From positions 1 to 33,543 of IMG/VR virus record IMGVR_UViG_3300042569_002069: a DNA stretch of 33,543 bases; one strand, given 5' to 3'. Position 1 is the first letter of the stretch. Each line of letters opens with the position of its first letter. Below are positions 1 through 5,001 of this stretch, in pieces. The notes under the pieces are model-generated. The model made no database searches and was not told the DNA's origin. It saw nothing but the letters and a program-made list of their open reading frames with translations. Position numbers and translations under genes: made by a program. Source of the DNA: a virus.

Positions 1-41
1 TACTTATTATACAACAATCAGGCACTGTTGTAAAGATCATT

Positions 42-115
42 TGGTTCCCTGTAGAGGTAACGATCCTCTGTCTCCCGGTTATCAGCCGGGTGCTCTACCT
101 TTGAGCTAACGGGGA
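42..115 (-). tRNA. tRNA-Ile(GAT)
   Basis: Cloverleaf on the minus strand with encoded CCA (42-44), A73, acceptor stem 46-52/109-115, anticodon stem 74-78/86-90 and loop CTGATAA, which gives anticodon GAT. The T loop reads ATCGTTA instead of TTCGANT, so the usual U54/A58 pair is swapped to A54/U58. The same loop occurs in the tRNA-Asp of this window. Confidence 0.88.
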
Positions 116-118
116 GTA

Positions 119-192
119 TGGCACGGGTACTAGGGCTCGAACCTAGAATGACAGAGTCAAAGTCTGTAGTGTTACCATTACACTATACCCGA
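119..192 (-). tRNA. tRNA-Gln(TTG)
   Basis: Encoded CCA (119-121), G73, T arm 130-146 with a normal loop, anticodon loop CTTTGAC giving TTG. The 1-72 position is an unpaired U-U, in keeping with the weak first pair typical of glutamine tRNAs. Confidence 0.9.
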
Positions 193-201
193 ACAAATGC
201 T

Positions 202-276
202 TGGTGGATGTAAGTAGAGTCGAACTACCACTTGACTCCGTATGAAGGAGGCGCACTACCATTATGCTATACATCC
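202..276 (-). tRNA. tRNA with CAT anticodon (elongator Met, or Ile2 if lysidine-modified)
   Basis: Perfect acceptor stem GGATGTA/TACATCC, encoded CCA, A73, anticodon loop TTCATAC giving CAT. Position 1 pairs with 72, so it is not an initiator. Elongator Met and AUA-reading Ile2 cannot be told apart by eye. Confidence 0.85.
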
Positions 277-368
277 TGGTACCAGCGTAGGGACTCGAAC
301 CCTATCAAGAACGCTAATCTGGCGCTAAAAGGTGTATAAGACCTCTCTGACTACCCAGTCTCGCTGGC
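277..368 (-). tRNA. Class II tRNA with anticodon TAT (identity uncertain)
   Basis: Encoded CCA (277-279), A73, acceptor GCCAGCG/CGCTGGT with a G1-U72 wobble, T arm TAGGG/CCCTA. The anticodon stem GAGGT/ACCTT encloses loop CTTATAC, giving TAT. A long variable region forms a 5-bp arm, making it class II like Leu, Ser and Tyr tRNAs, although a UAU anticodon would normally be isoleucine. The acceptor and T arm resemble this window's tRNA-Leu(TAA). The D arm is short and degenerate, so it may be a decayed or recoded leucine-type tRNA. Confidence 0.7.
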
Positions 369-380
369 ATTGAAATCACT

Positions 381-455
381 TGGGGTGTCGTATGAGAATC
401 GAACTCATGACAGCGGAATCACAACCCGCGGTTTTGCCACTAAACTAACGTCACC
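381..455 (-). tRNA. tRNA-His(GTG)
   Basis: Anticodon loop TTGTGAT gives GTG. The discriminator is C73 and the transcript can carry G-1 (base 455) opposite it, the histidine identity pair. Encoded CCA at 381-383. There is one acceptor mismatch. Confidence 0.9.
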
Positions 456-544
456 ATATAGGAACACACTCAGGCGTAGTAGTTCGTTAGCCCACTAAGA
501 TACACGGCTACCACCCGTGTCATTAGTTGAATGTGTTTTTATAT
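456..544 (-). ncRNA. Stem-closed structured RNA element, copy 1, between tRNA-His and tRNA-Lys
   Basis: Terminal arms at about 456-470 and 529-544 pair (AUAUA, then AACACAUU with AGUGUGUU, separated by an AA/CC internal loop). Inside, a 6-bp hairpin ACACGG/CCGUGU has loop GUGGUAG, which can pair over 7 positions with CUACUAC downstream and so form a pseudoknot. The element starts right after the 5' end of tRNA-His. Function unknown; it is not a recognisable tRNA. Confidence 0.5.
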
Positions 545-549
545 AACTA

Positions 550-624
550 CCATATAGGAACACACTGACGGGAGCTACCCTTAAGACAGACTTCGCTACT
601 CTGTCAATACAATGTGTTTTTATA
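550..624 (-). ncRNA. Stem-closed structured RNA element, copy 2
   Basis: It has nearly the same terminal arms as the preceding element (551-566 and 609-624) but a different interior: a 6-bp hairpin GACAGA/UCUGUC and a small GGG/CCC hairpin. It ends exactly at the CCA of tRNA-Lys(TTT), so tRNA end processing would free it. Confidence 0.5.
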
Positions 625-699
625 TGGTAGGGGCACAGAGAATCGAACTCTGATTACCTGGTTAAAAGCCAGATACTTTAGCCGTTAAGTTATACCCCC
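625..699 (-). tRNA. tRNA-Lys(TTT)
   Basis: Encoded CCA (625-627), A73, acceptor GGGGGTA/TGCCCCT with a G1-U72 wobble, normal T loop, anticodon loop CTTTTAA giving TTT. Confidence 0.9.
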
Positions 700-702
700 A
701 TA

Positions 703-777
703 TGGTCCCTCCGGTGAGATTTGAACTCACACTTCTCGGATTAAGAGTCCGGTATGCTACCGTAACATCTCGAAGGG
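703..777 (-). tRNA. tRNA-Lys(CTT)
   Basis: Encoded CCA (703-705), A73, T loop TTCAAAT, anticodon loop CTCTTAA giving CTT. The acceptor holds one G-U pair and the anticodon stem one C-A mismatch at 27-43. It is the second lysine isoacceptor in the array. Confidence 0.88.
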
Positions 778-882
778 ATGGATCGTAAAGAATTGTCTTT
801 CACGTGCCATCCCTGACCATACGGGGTCCGAGATGACACTAACGTTTGGCACGTTTCATGTCGTTCTCCTTGTTTTAAAAAT
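778..882 (-). ncRNA. Structured spacer between tRNA-Lys(CTT) and tRNA-Arg
   Basis: This 105-base tRNA spacer contains an inverted repeat (ACGTGCCA against TGGCACGT, about 812-855) enclosing smaller hairpins. The 5' arm of the hairpin overlaps a very short ORF (839-859) that follows a good ribosome binding site. It could be an attenuator-like leader or a structured RNA. Confidence 0.35.
839..859 (-). CDS. Six-codon minigene between tRNA-Arg and tRNA-Lys
   Basis: On the minus strand AAGGAG stands six bases before an ATG that opens a six-codon frame, Met-Lys-Arg-Ala-Lys-Arg, ended by TAG. The codons are AAA and CGT, read by the neighbouring tRNA-Lys(TTT) and tRNA-Arg(ACG). Such minigenes are known from phages, where they can stall ribosomes or trap peptidyl-tRNA. 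The frame is so short that chance cannot be excluded; the ribosome binding site and context are the only support. Confidence 0.3.
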   Translation of the reverse strand: MKRAKR

Positions 883-959
883 TGGTGCCGCGTGAGAGAT
901 TCGAACTCCCCGCCCCTGCGTTCGTAGCACAGTGCTCTATCCAAATGAGCTAACGCGAC
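883..959 (-). tRNA. tRNA-Arg(ACG)
   Basis: Encoded CCA (883-885), A73, acceptor GTCGCGT/ACGCGGC, T loop TTCGAAT, anticodon loop CTACGAA giving ACG, which becomes ICG if the host TadA edits it. Confidence 0.92.
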
Positions 960-1007
960 CTAGAAAAGAATAGCCCAGTGACCTAGCTCGTCAAGGGAGA
1001 GTATGGA

Positions 1008-1928
1008 CTATACAGAATTTACATTCTTAAAGATCATTATTGCTCTTGGAAGATTAAATTCTTCAAGTTCTTGAGCACTAGAGTTTATGTCATAAGTGAG
1101 TTGGGATATATTCTCAAATCCCAACAGAGACATGGTCAAATTAAAATATTGAATTGACGGTAACCCGACTAGTATCTGTTGTTGTCCATGGTGCCATCCA
1201 GAGATACGTTCAAATGTTGGTTCAGTTTTCCATCTAATAGTTGGACTTTCGTCAAGGCATATACCTGTGTCGATAACAACATGTTTGATATTTGACTGGC
1301 TGACAGATTTCAATATTTCGTAGTGATCGTGAACATGATACATTATTCCTAATAAAAACACTGTGTCTCTATCCGCACAAAGATTTGTGTTGTTGGTATA
1401 GTCATGTATATCACTATGCAAGAATCTAACTTGACTATCGGTTAACTCAAAGTCTTGTTTTATTGAATTAGCCAACAAAATATTATCAGTTCTAACATCG
1501 CATCCAACCACGTTAGAAGCCTGGTTTTGCATTGCAAAAAAACTACAGTAACCGCTGTTGCATGCAAAATCAATTATTTTTTGATTTTTAACAACATAAA
1601 TGTTGTCTTCTAGAAACTTCGCTCTGAGATTAGTTTTTGCAGTGAATGACAATCTATCTTTGTTGAATTTTCTATCTGCATCATTGACTACTGATTTTTT
1701 AAAAATCTCTGGAGAGAAATTGTGTTGATTAATACATTCATCTTTTATAGCATCGCTAAGACTGTAAAAATCTTGAAAACAGTTACATTCAGGCCATCGG
1801 TTGTCTTTAATGACATTGTATTGAGAAACCCAAATTTTTTCTACTTCTTTTGTATGATATTCTATGTATTTTAGCCTAATAGGATTGTCAATTGTTTTAC
1901 GCAATTGTGTTGTGTTGTGTGAAATCAT
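1008..1928 (-). CDS. Class I SAM-dependent methyltransferase
   Basis: 306 residues. The first 110 are unrecognised. The second part holds a Rossmann-type SAM site: motif I IIDFACNSGYCSFF, the acidic end of strand 2 in VVGCDV, and a motif IV-like segment LLGIMYHVHDHYEIL. This arrangement recalls the CmoB/TehB-like branch of small-molecule and tRNA-wobble methyltransferases, but the substrate cannot be read from sequence. The gene interrupts the tRNA array (tRNA-Arg downstream, tRNA-Thr upstream) and is more A+T-rich than its neighbours, suggesting separate acquisition. No Shine-Dalgarno site is visible before the ATG. A tRNA target is possible from context, but that is inference only. Confidence 0.75.
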   Translation of the reverse strand: MISHNTTQLRKTIDNPIRLKYIEYHTKEVEKIWVSQYNVIKDNRWPECNCFQDFYSLSDAIKDECINQHNFSPEIFKKSVVNDADRKFNKDRLSFTAKTNLRAKFLEDNIYVVKNQKIIDFACNSGYCSFFAMQNQASNVVGCDVRTDNILLANSIKQDFELTDSQVRFLHSDIHDYTNNTNLCADRDTVFLLGIMYHVHDHYEILKSVSQSNIKHVVIDTGICLDESPTIRWKTEPTFERISGWHHGQQQILVGLPSIQYFNLTMSLLGFENISQLTYDINSSAQELEEFNLPRAIMIFKNVNSV

Positions 1929-2030
1929 ATAGGTATTTAGCTACTCATCTTTTGATAAAGACTTTTACTACTTTGTTTTTACAGGCCTCTGATAGTCCTT
2001 CCCGCCAGACTCTGTTCCTACTACAAAACT

Positions 2031-2105
2031 TGGTGCCCCGGGGGTGAATCGAACACCCGACCTCGGATTACAAAACCGATGTTTTACCACTAGAACTAAC
2101 GGGGC
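2031..2105 (-). tRNA. tRNA-Thr(TGT)
   Basis: Encoded CCA (2031-2033), A73, T arm GGGTG/CACCC with normal loop, anticodon loop TTTGTAA giving TGT. The last acceptor pair and the last anticodon-stem pair are mismatched. Confidence 0.85.
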
Positions 2106-2112
2106 ATGTTGT

Positions 2113-2202
2113 TGGCGGTGCGACTGAGACTCGAACTCAGAAACCAGCTTTCACCAGTCGACGGATTAGCAATCCGCTCCAATACCATTATGGGACCGCA
2201 CC
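2113..2202 (-). tRNA. tRNA-Ser(GCT)
   Basis: Class II tRNA with long variable arm, G73 as usual for serine, acceptor GGTGCGG/TCGCACC, anticodon loop TTGCTAA giving GCT. Encoded CCA at 2113-2115. Confidence 0.9.
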
Positions 2203-2210
2203 TTAAAATT

Positions 2211-2286
2211 TGGCTCCCCAGCGTGGGATCGAACCACGGACACCTTGATTAACAGTCAAGTGCAACTACCGCTGTGCTACTAGGGA
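2211..2286 (-). tRNA. tRNA-Asn(GTT)
   Basis: Encoded CCA (2211-2213), G73, anticodon stem CTTGA/TCAAG with loop CTGTTAA giving GTT, T loop TTCGATC. Confidence 0.92.
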
Positions 2287-2325
2287 ATAATCTACTTAGC
2301 AGGCACTCATGCCTACTACAAAATA

Positions 2326-2411
2326 TGGTGGAGACGGATGGATTCGAACCACCGCGCTTTTTAGGGGCGAGATTTACAGTCTCGTGCAATCAACCACTCT
2401 GCCACGTCTCC
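2326..2411 (-). tRNA. tRNA-Tyr(GTA)
   Basis: Class II tRNA with A73 and encoded CCA. Perfect acceptor GGAGACG/CGTCTCC, anticodon stem CGAGA/TCTCG with loop CTGTAAA giving GTA, and a long variable arm as expected for bacterial tyrosine tRNA. Confidence 0.92.
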
Positions 2412-2416
2412 ATATT

Positions 2417-2491
2417 TGGTGGACCGACGGGGAATCGAACCCCGACCCGAGGCTTGCAAAGCCACTGTGCTCCCGTTATCACTATCAGCCC
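2417..2491 (-). tRNA. tRNA-Ala(TGC)
   Basis: Anticodon loop TTTGCAA gives TGC. The acceptor stem carries G3-U70, the alanine identity pair, supporting the call despite two mismatches or wobbles in the stems. A73 and encoded CCA. Confidence 0.9.
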
Positions 2492-2497
2492 AAATTT

Positions 2498-2571
2498 TGG
2501 CGTCTCGCCAGGGAGTCGGACCCCGGCCCTCAGTTTTGGAGACTGATGTGCTACCGTAACACTTGCGAGAC
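2498..2571 (-). tRNA. tRNA-Trp(CCA)
   Basis: Perfect acceptor GTCTCGC/GCGAGAC, G73, encoded CCA, anticodon stem TCAGT/ACTGA with loop CTCCAAA giving CCA. The T loop has a C at position 54 (TCCGACT), a small departure from consensus. Confidence 0.9.
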
Positions 2572-2600
2572 ATAATTCAAACACACTGTTTCCAATGTGT

Positions 2601-2656
2601 GTATTAAAACATTCTAAACTACTTAGGCTGCCTGTTCGTAAAGAATGTTTTAATAC
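2601..2656 (-). repeat. Perfect 15-bp inverted repeat closing a small loop element
   Basis: Arms 2601-2615 and 2642-2656 (GTATTAAAACATTCT and its complement) pair perfectly around 26 bases. A second small hairpin (ACACAC/GTGTGT) lies next to it at 2581-2602. It stands just upstream of tRNA-Trp in transcription direction and fits the pattern of stem-closed spacer elements in this array. Confidence 0.6.
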
Positions 2657-2678
2657 GCTCGGATTTTTTTATGTACAA
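2650..2678 (-). promoter_or_regulatory. Candidate sigma70 promoter for the distal tRNA block
   Basis: TTGTAC (2673-2678), 17 bases, TATTAA (2650-2655) on the minus strand. It follows the terminator at 2753-2780 and would restart transcription into tRNA-Trp and the tRNAs beyond. The match is moderate and the -10 lies inside the inverted repeat arm. Confidence 0.4.
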
Positions 2679-2752
2679 GAACATAAGCCATCCCCGAGGC
2701 CGCCCATTTGTAGTTGAGAGTGATACAGGCTCGCGTTGCCGTTGCACTAAAT

Positions 2753-2780
2753 GAAAAACCCAGGGTTTTTACGCCTGGGT
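2753..2780 (-). terminator. Rho-independent terminator after the 34-residue micro-ORF
   Basis: 7-bp stem ACCCAGG/CCTGGGT (2774-2780 with 2758-2764) followed by a run of T on the minus strand. It ends the short transcript from the promoter at 2924-2952. Confidence 0.8.
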
Positions 2781-2808
2781 CCTTGGGTAAGATACGGTTG
2801 TATACTAC

Positions 2809-2913
2809 TTAGGACCCTCTGCCTCCTGGAATGCTATTCATGCGACCATAGGCGTGTGACCAAACTGGTGTCTGGGCAAACTTGGGTAGCAGTGAACAGT
2901 ATTGTGTTTTCAT
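2809..2913 (-). CDS. 34-residue micro-ORF with own promoter and terminator
   Basis: ATG at 2913 preceded by AGGA at a six-base spacing; 34 residues starting MKTQYC and ending in a Gly/Arg-rich tail, then TAA. It is the only ORF between a strong promoter (2924-2952) and a terminator (2753-2780), so it forms a complete transcription unit inside the tRNA array. Its first 12 bases are identical to those of the 28-residue ORF at 5593-5679, which has the same promoter-ORF-terminator layout. No known family is recognised. The transcript might instead act as a small RNA. Confidence 0.5.
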   Translation of the reverse strand: MKTQYCSLLPKFAQTPVWSHAYGRMNSIPGGRGS

Positions 2914-2923
2914 CTTAAGTCCT

Positions 2924-2952
2924 ATTGTACAGTATTTACCTTTTGAGGTCAA
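2924..2952 (-). promoter_or_regulatory. Sigma70 promoter for the 34-residue micro-ORF
   Basis: TTGACC (2947-2952), 17 bases, TACAAT (2924-2929) on the minus strand, with the ribosome binding site AGGA directly behind. Confidence 0.75.
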
Positions 2953-2988
2953 CCACTGTGTTCGAGTTATTTAGCTTTTTGGCAAAAT

Positions 2989-3063
2989 TGGTTGCGGGGG
3001 AAGGACTCGAACCTCCGTCTTCTAGGTTATGAGCCTAGCGGTCTACCACTGACGTACCCCGCG
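2989..3063 (-). tRNA. Initiator tRNA-fMet(CAT)
   Basis: Anticodon loop CTCATAA gives CAT. The acceptor CGCGGGG/CCCCGCA has a C1-A72 mismatch, the hallmark of bacterial initiator tRNA that blocks EF-Tu and allows formylation. A73 and encoded CCA (2989-2991). The anticodon stem CTAGG/CCTAG has only part of the three G-C pairs of E. coli initiator. Confidence 0.85.
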
Positions 3064-3072
3064 ATTGAGTTA

Positions 3073-3225
3073 TTTATAGTCAAGCACCGAGAGATGCCCA
3101 ATTTATGCGTCCTCTGCTAAGAGTGCAAAAGCCGATGGCAGTTATATCAGGATCAGTCGCCGGCCGCTGTGACCCGAATAGTGATTGATCAGATCACGAT
3201 ACCCTTATCGATGCTTGACTATAAA
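3073..3225 (-). ncRNA. Stem-closed structured RNA element (about 150 nt)
   Basis: Perfect 14-bp terminal arms, 3073-3086 and 3212-3225 (TTTATAGTCAAGCA and its complement), close about 125 bases with internal hairpins such as GTGAT/ATCAC near 3181-3197. There is no ORF inside. It sits directly upstream of tRNA-fMet in transcription direction. Confidence 0.5.
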
Positions 3226-3419
3226 AACTAAAATGCTCTGCATCCCCCGGCGGTAATTGTAGTGCATCATCTCTTGGATTTCTCCGCAATTCTCACACAC
3301 CTTCCACCCGCTTCCCGACAGGGACCGTTTACGCATTGCCAGCGGCCTTTCGGTAAAAAGACTACCACCCTTGAGTTACGAACTCACTTCTCCTTCGTAC
3401 GGGTCGTACTAGCCCAGCG
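3226..3419 (-). ncRNA. Structured non-coding sequence downstream of the GIY-YIG gene
   Basis: No ORF. Several small hairpins are visible on the minus strand, including GAGTT/AACTC and a CCGAAAGG GNRA-type loop. Together with 3957-4100 it flanks the endonuclease gene and might be part of an intron or of a large ornate RNA, but no convincing group I core was recognised. Confidence 0.3.
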
Positions 3420-3956
3420 TTACCCGGGCGGGTTCTTTCTCAAACGCCAGCGTTCTTTTGTGGCGTCTGATATTTTTTTCTTTTGTTCCTCGGACATTGT
3501 CCTTGGTCTTGTGTTCCAAGATTTCTTTGTCGTCTCGCTTAACTTTTGTCTAACTTCTTTGGTATGATTGTTTGGGTAATCACGATTTTTATTTGCTTTG
3601 CTTATTTTTTGTCTAGTTTTTTTACTAGTGGTTTTACCTCTTTTTGAACTACCTTTTTTCCAATTAGTTTCTGGTGAAGTTCCTGCAGACCCCTCGCCGC
3701 CATTGGTCATATTTTTTAATATGCCTGTGCCTAAATCTTGTCTTCCATACTTTGAAATCAACTCAGTTTCTAAATTAAATGCTTTGGGTTCATCTAAATC
3801 TTCATACAGCAACACTATTCGTTTGTAATCAGATGGAGTATGAACCCCCTTTCCGTTAGAACGATGTTGCTCCCAGGCACGTCTTTCTTTACCTTTACCA
3901 ATGTAGTAGGGAGTTCCGTCTTCTCTCAAATAGGCATAAACATAGTATTCTTTCAT
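3420..3956 (-). CDS. GIY-YIG homing endonuclease with NUMOD3-type repeats
   Basis: 178 residues. The N-terminal GIY-YIG nuclease motif is seen in YVYAYLREDGTPYYIGKG (about residues 5-22), with the conserved Arg/Glu-containing helix region following. The C-terminal half is basic and has three similar DNA-binding segments (around SKKTRQKISKANK, KEVRQKLSETTKK and EEQKKKISDATKE), as in NUMOD3-bearing phage endonucleases. It cuts a DNA target to spread itself and any flanking intron. It lies between tRNA-fMet and the 103-residue gene, inside non-coding sequence with hairpins on both sides, so it may be free-standing or intron-borne. No Shine-Dalgarno site is visible. Homing endonuclease function is known for the family; intron residence is inference. 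Confidence 0.85.
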   Translation of the reverse strand: MKEYYVYAYLREDGTPYYIGKGKERRAWEQHRSNGKGVHTPSDYKRIVLLYEDLDEPKAFNLETELISKYGRQDLGTGILKNMTNGGEGSAGTSPETNWKKGSSKRGKTTSKKTRQKISKANKNRDYPNNHTKEVRQKLSETTKKSWNTRPRTMSEEQKKKISDATKERWRLRKNPPG

Positions 3957-4100
3957 ACTATTATTTATGCCAAGCGGGTCATACTACTAATCTGCGGGTC
4001 ACAGTATCCGCTAACCAAGCGGAACGTCAGGGAGAAGCCACGGTTGCAGGACCTAATGCTCCGAAGAGGAAGTGTCCAGGCGGTGCGGCTTCAAAACTTT
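3957..4100 (-). ncRNA. Structured non-coding sequence upstream of the GIY-YIG gene
   Basis: No ORF. On the minus strand a GAAGCC/GGCTTC stem encloses a GGAC/GTCC stem, followed by a CCGC/GCGG hairpin. Possible 5' half of an intron or large structured RNA whose loop carries the endonuclease gene. Confidence 0.3.
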
Positions 4101-4412
4101 TTAATTATCTTCATCAGCATCTGGGTCATAGGTCCAACGGCCAGTGTCATGTGTGTAACCCTTGAGGGTTCCAACCACAAACTCACCTTCATTGACCACA
4201 AACACATTATAATCTTCTCGGCGCACTTCTTTGTTAGTGGGAGGCGAACGCCTGCCATTAGTATCTGACAGCAAGGGTTTCACTCTCACTGTGGTGCTGT
4301 TTTCGTAGATCTTTACAATACGACCAAACACGATTCGGCCGTTTTCACTATAAATCACCACTGCATCAGGTTTCAGTGCTGTGCCCATGATATCTTTGCG
4401 CGAAGCTTTCAT
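4101..4412 (-). CDS. Hypothetical protein (103 residues)
   Basis: The start at 4412 (MKASRKD) is chosen because AAGGAG stands a few bases before it; an earlier in-frame ATG at 4475 has no such site. The protein has a beta-rich middle (AVVIYSENGRIVFGRIVKIYENSTTVRVKPL) that could form a small SH3- or Tudor-like barrel, and an acidic C-terminus (DPDADEDN). No family is recognised. It sits alone between the GIY-YIG region and a hairpin-rich spacer before the next tRNAs. Confidence 0.6.
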   Translation of the reverse strand: MKASRKDIMGTALKPDAVVIYSENGRIVFGRIVKIYENSTTVRVKPLLSDTNGRRSPPTNKEVRREDYNVFVVNEGEFVVGTLKGYTHDTGRWTYDPDADEDN

Positions 4413-4486
4413 ACAACTCCTTGAAAAAACTTGATTGTCGTTGTGGGTTTTTACCACACCTGAACCTTGTTCCACCGCTATTGCAC

Positions 4487-4552
4487 TAGAATACTAGTGT
4501 TGCCTTTCGGCATAGACTTATGTGGCGATCCCATGCATTCTCATTACACTAT
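4487..4552 (-). ncRNA. Small stem-closed element between the 103-residue gene and a tRNA
   Basis: Short terminal arms TAGTGT/ACACTA, with an inner GCAT/ATGC stem and a GCCGAAAGGC hairpin. It resembles, on a smaller scale, the other closed elements of the array. Confidence 0.35.
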
Positions 4553-4561
4553 GACAAAACT

Positions 4562-4642
4562 TGGTGGACTTCGTTGGAATCGAACCAACGCCTCCGAAGG
4601 ATTATATCCCACGGCGTACTTCCCAGCTAATACATGAAGTCC
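4562..4642 (-). tRNA. tRNA of uncertain identity with 7-bp anticodon stem (loop anticodon ATA)
   Basis: Perfect acceptor GGACTTC/GAAGTCC, A73, encoded CCA, perfect T arm GTTGG/CCAAC, D stem GTAT/GTAC. The anticodon arm pairs over 7 positions, CCGTGGG with CCTTCGG (one T-T mismatch), around ATATAAT, giving anticodon ATA if the loop is 7 bases. With the standard 5-bp stem the loop would be 11 bases. Specificity is unclear; a bacterial tyrosine tRNA would use GTA and be class II. Confidence 0.7.
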
Positions 4643-4649
4643 ATAAACT

Positions 4650-4725
4650 TGGCGGTCTTAGGGGGTAACGATCCCCACTCTTACGGCGTGACAAGCCGTC
4701 GTGCGTCCATGAACACTTTAAGACC
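4650..4725 (-). tRNA. tRNA-Asp(GTC)
   Basis: Perfect acceptor GGTCTTA/TAAGACC, G73, encoded CCA, anticodon stem ACGGC/GCCGT with loop TTGTCAC giving GTC. The T loop is ATCGTTA, identical to that of tRNA-Ile(GAT) in this window and different from the TTCGANT consensus. Confidence 0.88.
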
Positions 4726-4918
4726 AAATTAGGATAAGCTACTGGGTTCCACGCCAGCCCTTAATTGAGCAGTTACTCTGTCCATCCCTTTTATTCTAGC
4801 GTCTGTGTGCAGAGGGAACTGCCTATCAGATTCAGAGTATTTCACTCGCTAACGGTCTTCTGCCACCGGATCTCTATCGCTAATCAAACGCTACTTTAAC
4901 GAAAGTAGTAACGGGATC
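4726..4918 (-). ncRNA. Hairpin-rich spacer between tRNA-Glu and tRNA-Asp
   Basis: A 193-base gap with no ORF. Inverted repeats include GCAGTT/AACTGC with inner ACTCTG/CAGAG, and CTACTTT/AAAGTAG around AACG (about 4891-4908). It is too long for a simple tRNA spacer and probably a structured RNA of unknown class. Confidence 0.35.
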
Positions 4919-4993
4919 TGGTAGAGCGTAGGGGAATCGAACCCCTCTTACAGGCGTGAAAGGCTTGTGTCCTAACCGATAGACGAACGCTCC
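4919..4993 (-). tRNA. tRNA-Glu(TTC)
   Basis: Encoded CCA (4919-4921), A73, acceptor GGAGCGT/ACGCTCT, T arm AGGGG/CCCCT with a normal loop, anticodon loop CTTTCAC giving TTC. Confidence 0.92.
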
Positions 4994-5001
4994 ATAGTTC
5001 A

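Noticed and set aside
456-624. Two additional tRNA genes
   Set aside because: No T arm, acceptor or CCA; the interiors fold as hairpins or a pseudoknot instead.
2274-2584. ORFs in several frames over the Asn-Tyr-Ala-Trp tRNA genes
   Set aside because: All are translations of tRNA sequence in both strands.
3262-3828. Rightward ORFs of 101 and 76 codons overlapping the GIY-YIG gene
   Set aside because: They lie antisense to a clear endonuclease gene, with Leu/Phe/Val-rich composition typical of antisense frames and no ribosome binding site.
3226-4100. Definite group I intron around the GIY-YIG gene
   Set aside because: A stretch near 3286 weakly resembles a P-element but lies on the wrong side relative to other core segments, and no R/S pair was found.
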